A DNA stretch of 43,510 bases from Bacteroidota bacterium (GTDB taxonomy: Bacteria > Bacteroidota > Ignavibacteria > Ignavibacteriales > Melioribacteraceae): contig JAMCSN010000294.1 in assembly GCA_023381535.1 (NCBI GenBank), positions 1 to 43,510 on the forward strand, given 5' to 3'. Numbering within the stretch: the first letter of the stretch is position 1; each line of letters starts with the position of its first letter. Of this stretch, positions 42,373 through 43,510 are shown in pieces. The position numbers and the translations under genes are program-made. Under the pieces are notes generated by a model that did not search any database, was not told the DNA's origin, and saw only the letters and a list, made by a program, of their open reading frames with translations.

Positions 42373-43510
42373 GGATCGTATCCGCCTTGATTTGAGTGTG
42401 TTGTGCACCCCATGTTAGTTGAATAGCAGTTTGCCTTGCTATAACTATTTGGTCCCGATGCCTTTTTATAACCTCTTACAATAGCAACGCTCACAGTGCC
42501 GTCAACGTAGTTGTAGGGACTCGGGTCAGTATTGTAAGCAATCAATCTCGAACGTTTTGCACCGTGTGGAACAACCGCATGACACGCTACACAAGGAACG
42601 CCGGAATAATTTTTTCCGCCAATTGTAACAGATCTGTCATCGTGTTCTCCATGGGCTTCACTGATATATGTCGTACCATTTTTTATGGGATGACATCCGA
42701 CGCAAAATAAATCCGACGACCAATTGTTTGTATTATTAAAAAGGTCTTTTAAAGTCCATAATTGACCGCTCGCATTGGTGGGCCAATACTTTGCATTTGG
42801 TTTGGCGCTTGTTCCCCGCAACATAAATTTGTAATTAGAACCGTGAGGTCCCTGCGGAACAGTTGAAGAAGTAAGAGCATCGTTGCCGTGGCAATCGCTG
42901 CAGTACATTGTTTGCGATCCAACAGAATTCCATGAAGTTGACATTTGTCCGCTTGTAAGAGCTTTCGGTGCATAAGAACCTGTTTGACTGTTTAATCCAA
43001 CTTTAACCGGATGGGCGGAATAATTATTAACATTGTATTCCATCGCTTGGTCTGTAATGTTTGTTCCGGAAGGACCAATTATAGTTGTAACTCCGGTTGT
43101 CGTTGTTCCTAATCCATAATACGAATGGCACTTCAAACAGATTTGATACTCCTTTGTTGAAGGATCAATTCTGGTAAAGCTGGTCGGTTGAGTCCACTTT
43201 GTTCCATCGACCGGTTCAAGTCCCCATACTCCGTTCAGAACATTGGAAACTAAATTAGATTTTTGCGTATGCAAACCGGCAAACGCGCCATGCGGGTTGT
43301 GACAATCGCTGCACTCTGCATGTCGATTTGGATTGGAAACAGACGCCGAACTTTCTGTCGGAGAATTTGTAACCGGATTAGCATTTACCGGATTATGTTT
43401 GTTGTCAACTGTGTAAGTAGGATGCGTATATAATTTAGCAAACGGTCCTCCGGTTGCAGATGAAACATTCTTTGTTGTTATGCCGCCATTGGCAATTCCT
43501 TTATGACATC
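42369..43510 (-). CDS. Multiheme c-type cytochrome (5' end outside window)
   Basis: The frame is open through the right edge, beyond the TTG at 43274, and the visible part starts with the tail of a heme motif (CHKGIANGG). About 380 residues are seen, with five complete CxxCH motifs (CSDCHNPHG, CLKCH, CSDCHGND, CVGCH, CVACH), several followed by a nearby His. Spacing is wide and interrupted by Thr/Ser/Asn-rich segments, as in large surface or periplasmic cytochromes. The end (KANCYSTNMGCTTHSNQGG) has two cysteines without a heme pattern. Its stop codon overlaps the resB start (ATGA), so translation is coupled. The N-terminus and total heme number are unknown. Confidence 0.9.
   Translation of the reverse strand, partial: CHKGIANGGITTKNVSSATGGPFAKLYTHPTYTVDNKHNPVNANPVTNSPTESSASVSNPNRHAECSDCHNPHGAFAGLHTQKSNLVSNVLNGVWGLEPVDGTKWTQPTSFTRIDPSTKEYQICLKCHSYYGLGTTTTGVTTIIGPSGTNITDQAMEYNVNNYSAHPVKVGLNSQTGSYAPKALTSGQMSTSWNSVGSQTMYCSDCHGNDALTSSTVPQGPHGSNYKFMLRGTSAKPNAKYWPTNASGQLWTLKDLFNNTNNWSSDLFCVGCHPIKNGTTYISEAHGEHDDRSVTIGGKNYSGVPCVACHAVVPHGAKRSRLIAYNTDPSPYNYVDGTVSVAIVRGYKKASGPNSYSKANCYSTNMGCTTHSNQGGYDP

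Noticed and set aside
42369..43274. Start of the multiheme cytochrome at 43274
   Set aside because: That codon is an internal TTG; the frame continues upstream with CxxCH motifs to the window edge, so the gene is partial.
1..43510. CRISPR array, tRNA, rRNA or riboswitch
   Set aside because: I saw no regularly spaced direct repeats, tRNA cloverleaf or recognisable riboswitch core; a covariance-model scan would be needed to exclude small RNAs fully.

Overview
The window looks like a chromosomal piece of an AT-rich, free-living member of the Bacteroidota/Ignavibacteriota group. Three proteins end in the type IX secretion (T9SS, type A) sorting tail with the NYPNPFNP(T/S)T signature that is especially common in Ignavibacteria. 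There is also a PorV/PorQ-family barrel, a carboxypeptidase-regulatory-domain TonB-dependent receptor and a Reg_prop/Y_Y_Y sensor kinase. Few genes have a strong Shine-Dalgarno sequence. I see no tRNA, rRNA, CRISPR array or phage gene, and no gene-free stretch longer than about 300 bases.

Layout. (1) 1-1430, minus: a glycosyltransferase with two GT-A-like domains, running off the left edge, separated by a terminator (1556-1592) from the next unit. (2) 10446 to 1625, minus: a tight five-gene cell-surface operon (TonB-dependent receptor, T9SS/FN3 protein, PorV-like barrel, IPT/TIG lipoprotein, T9SS beta-propeller). (3) 12938-10545, minus: a T9SS-exported GHL10 glycosidase. (4) 16891 to 13095, minus: a 12-repeat Reg_prop/Y_Y_Y histidine kinase followed by its NarL/LuxR-type response regulator. 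(5) 17100-26277, plus: a run for peptidoglycan turnover and salvage: GHL10 lipoprotein, N-acetylmuramoyl-L-alanine amidase, BadF-type amino-sugar kinase (MurK/NagK-like), AmpG-like permease, NlpC/P60 peptidase and dipeptide epimerase. (6) 32232 to 26400, minus: a PD40 propeller, a T9SS-sorted amidase and a NagB-PIG-L fusion. The fusion gene is bracketed by two inverted copies of a ~110 bp MITE-like element. (7) 32431-35819, plus: GNAT, MurQ etherase, beta-lactamase-like serine hydrolase, second GNAT. (8) 43510 to 35842, minus: a c-type cytochrome cluster: partial multiheme protein, ResB, CcsA, B12-type radical SAM enzyme, ~15-heme cytochrome, a thioredoxin-fold/TPR protein that has lost its CxxC, and a truncated L,D-transpeptidase.

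How the genes may work together. Sections 3-7 read as one peptidoglycan-salvage island. Secreted amidases and GHL10 enzymes would cut glycan and peptides outside the cytoplasm. The NlpC/P60 enzyme and a Tat-exported epimerase would process the stem peptide. The AmpG-like permease would import amino sugars, the BadF-type kinase would phosphorylate MurNAc and/or GlcNAc, and MurQ would remove lactate. The PIG-L and NagB-like halves of the fusion could deacetylate and deaminate the product, which would explain why no separate nagA is visible here. A near-palindrome, ACTAC-N8-GTAGT, occurs at 13010-13029, 17012-17031 and, in weaker form, 32339-32358. In each case it lies 69-73 bases upstream of the start codon of a gene in this island. 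I propose it as the operator of the response regulator encoded between them. This is the most interesting observation and is an inference from sequence pattern and position.
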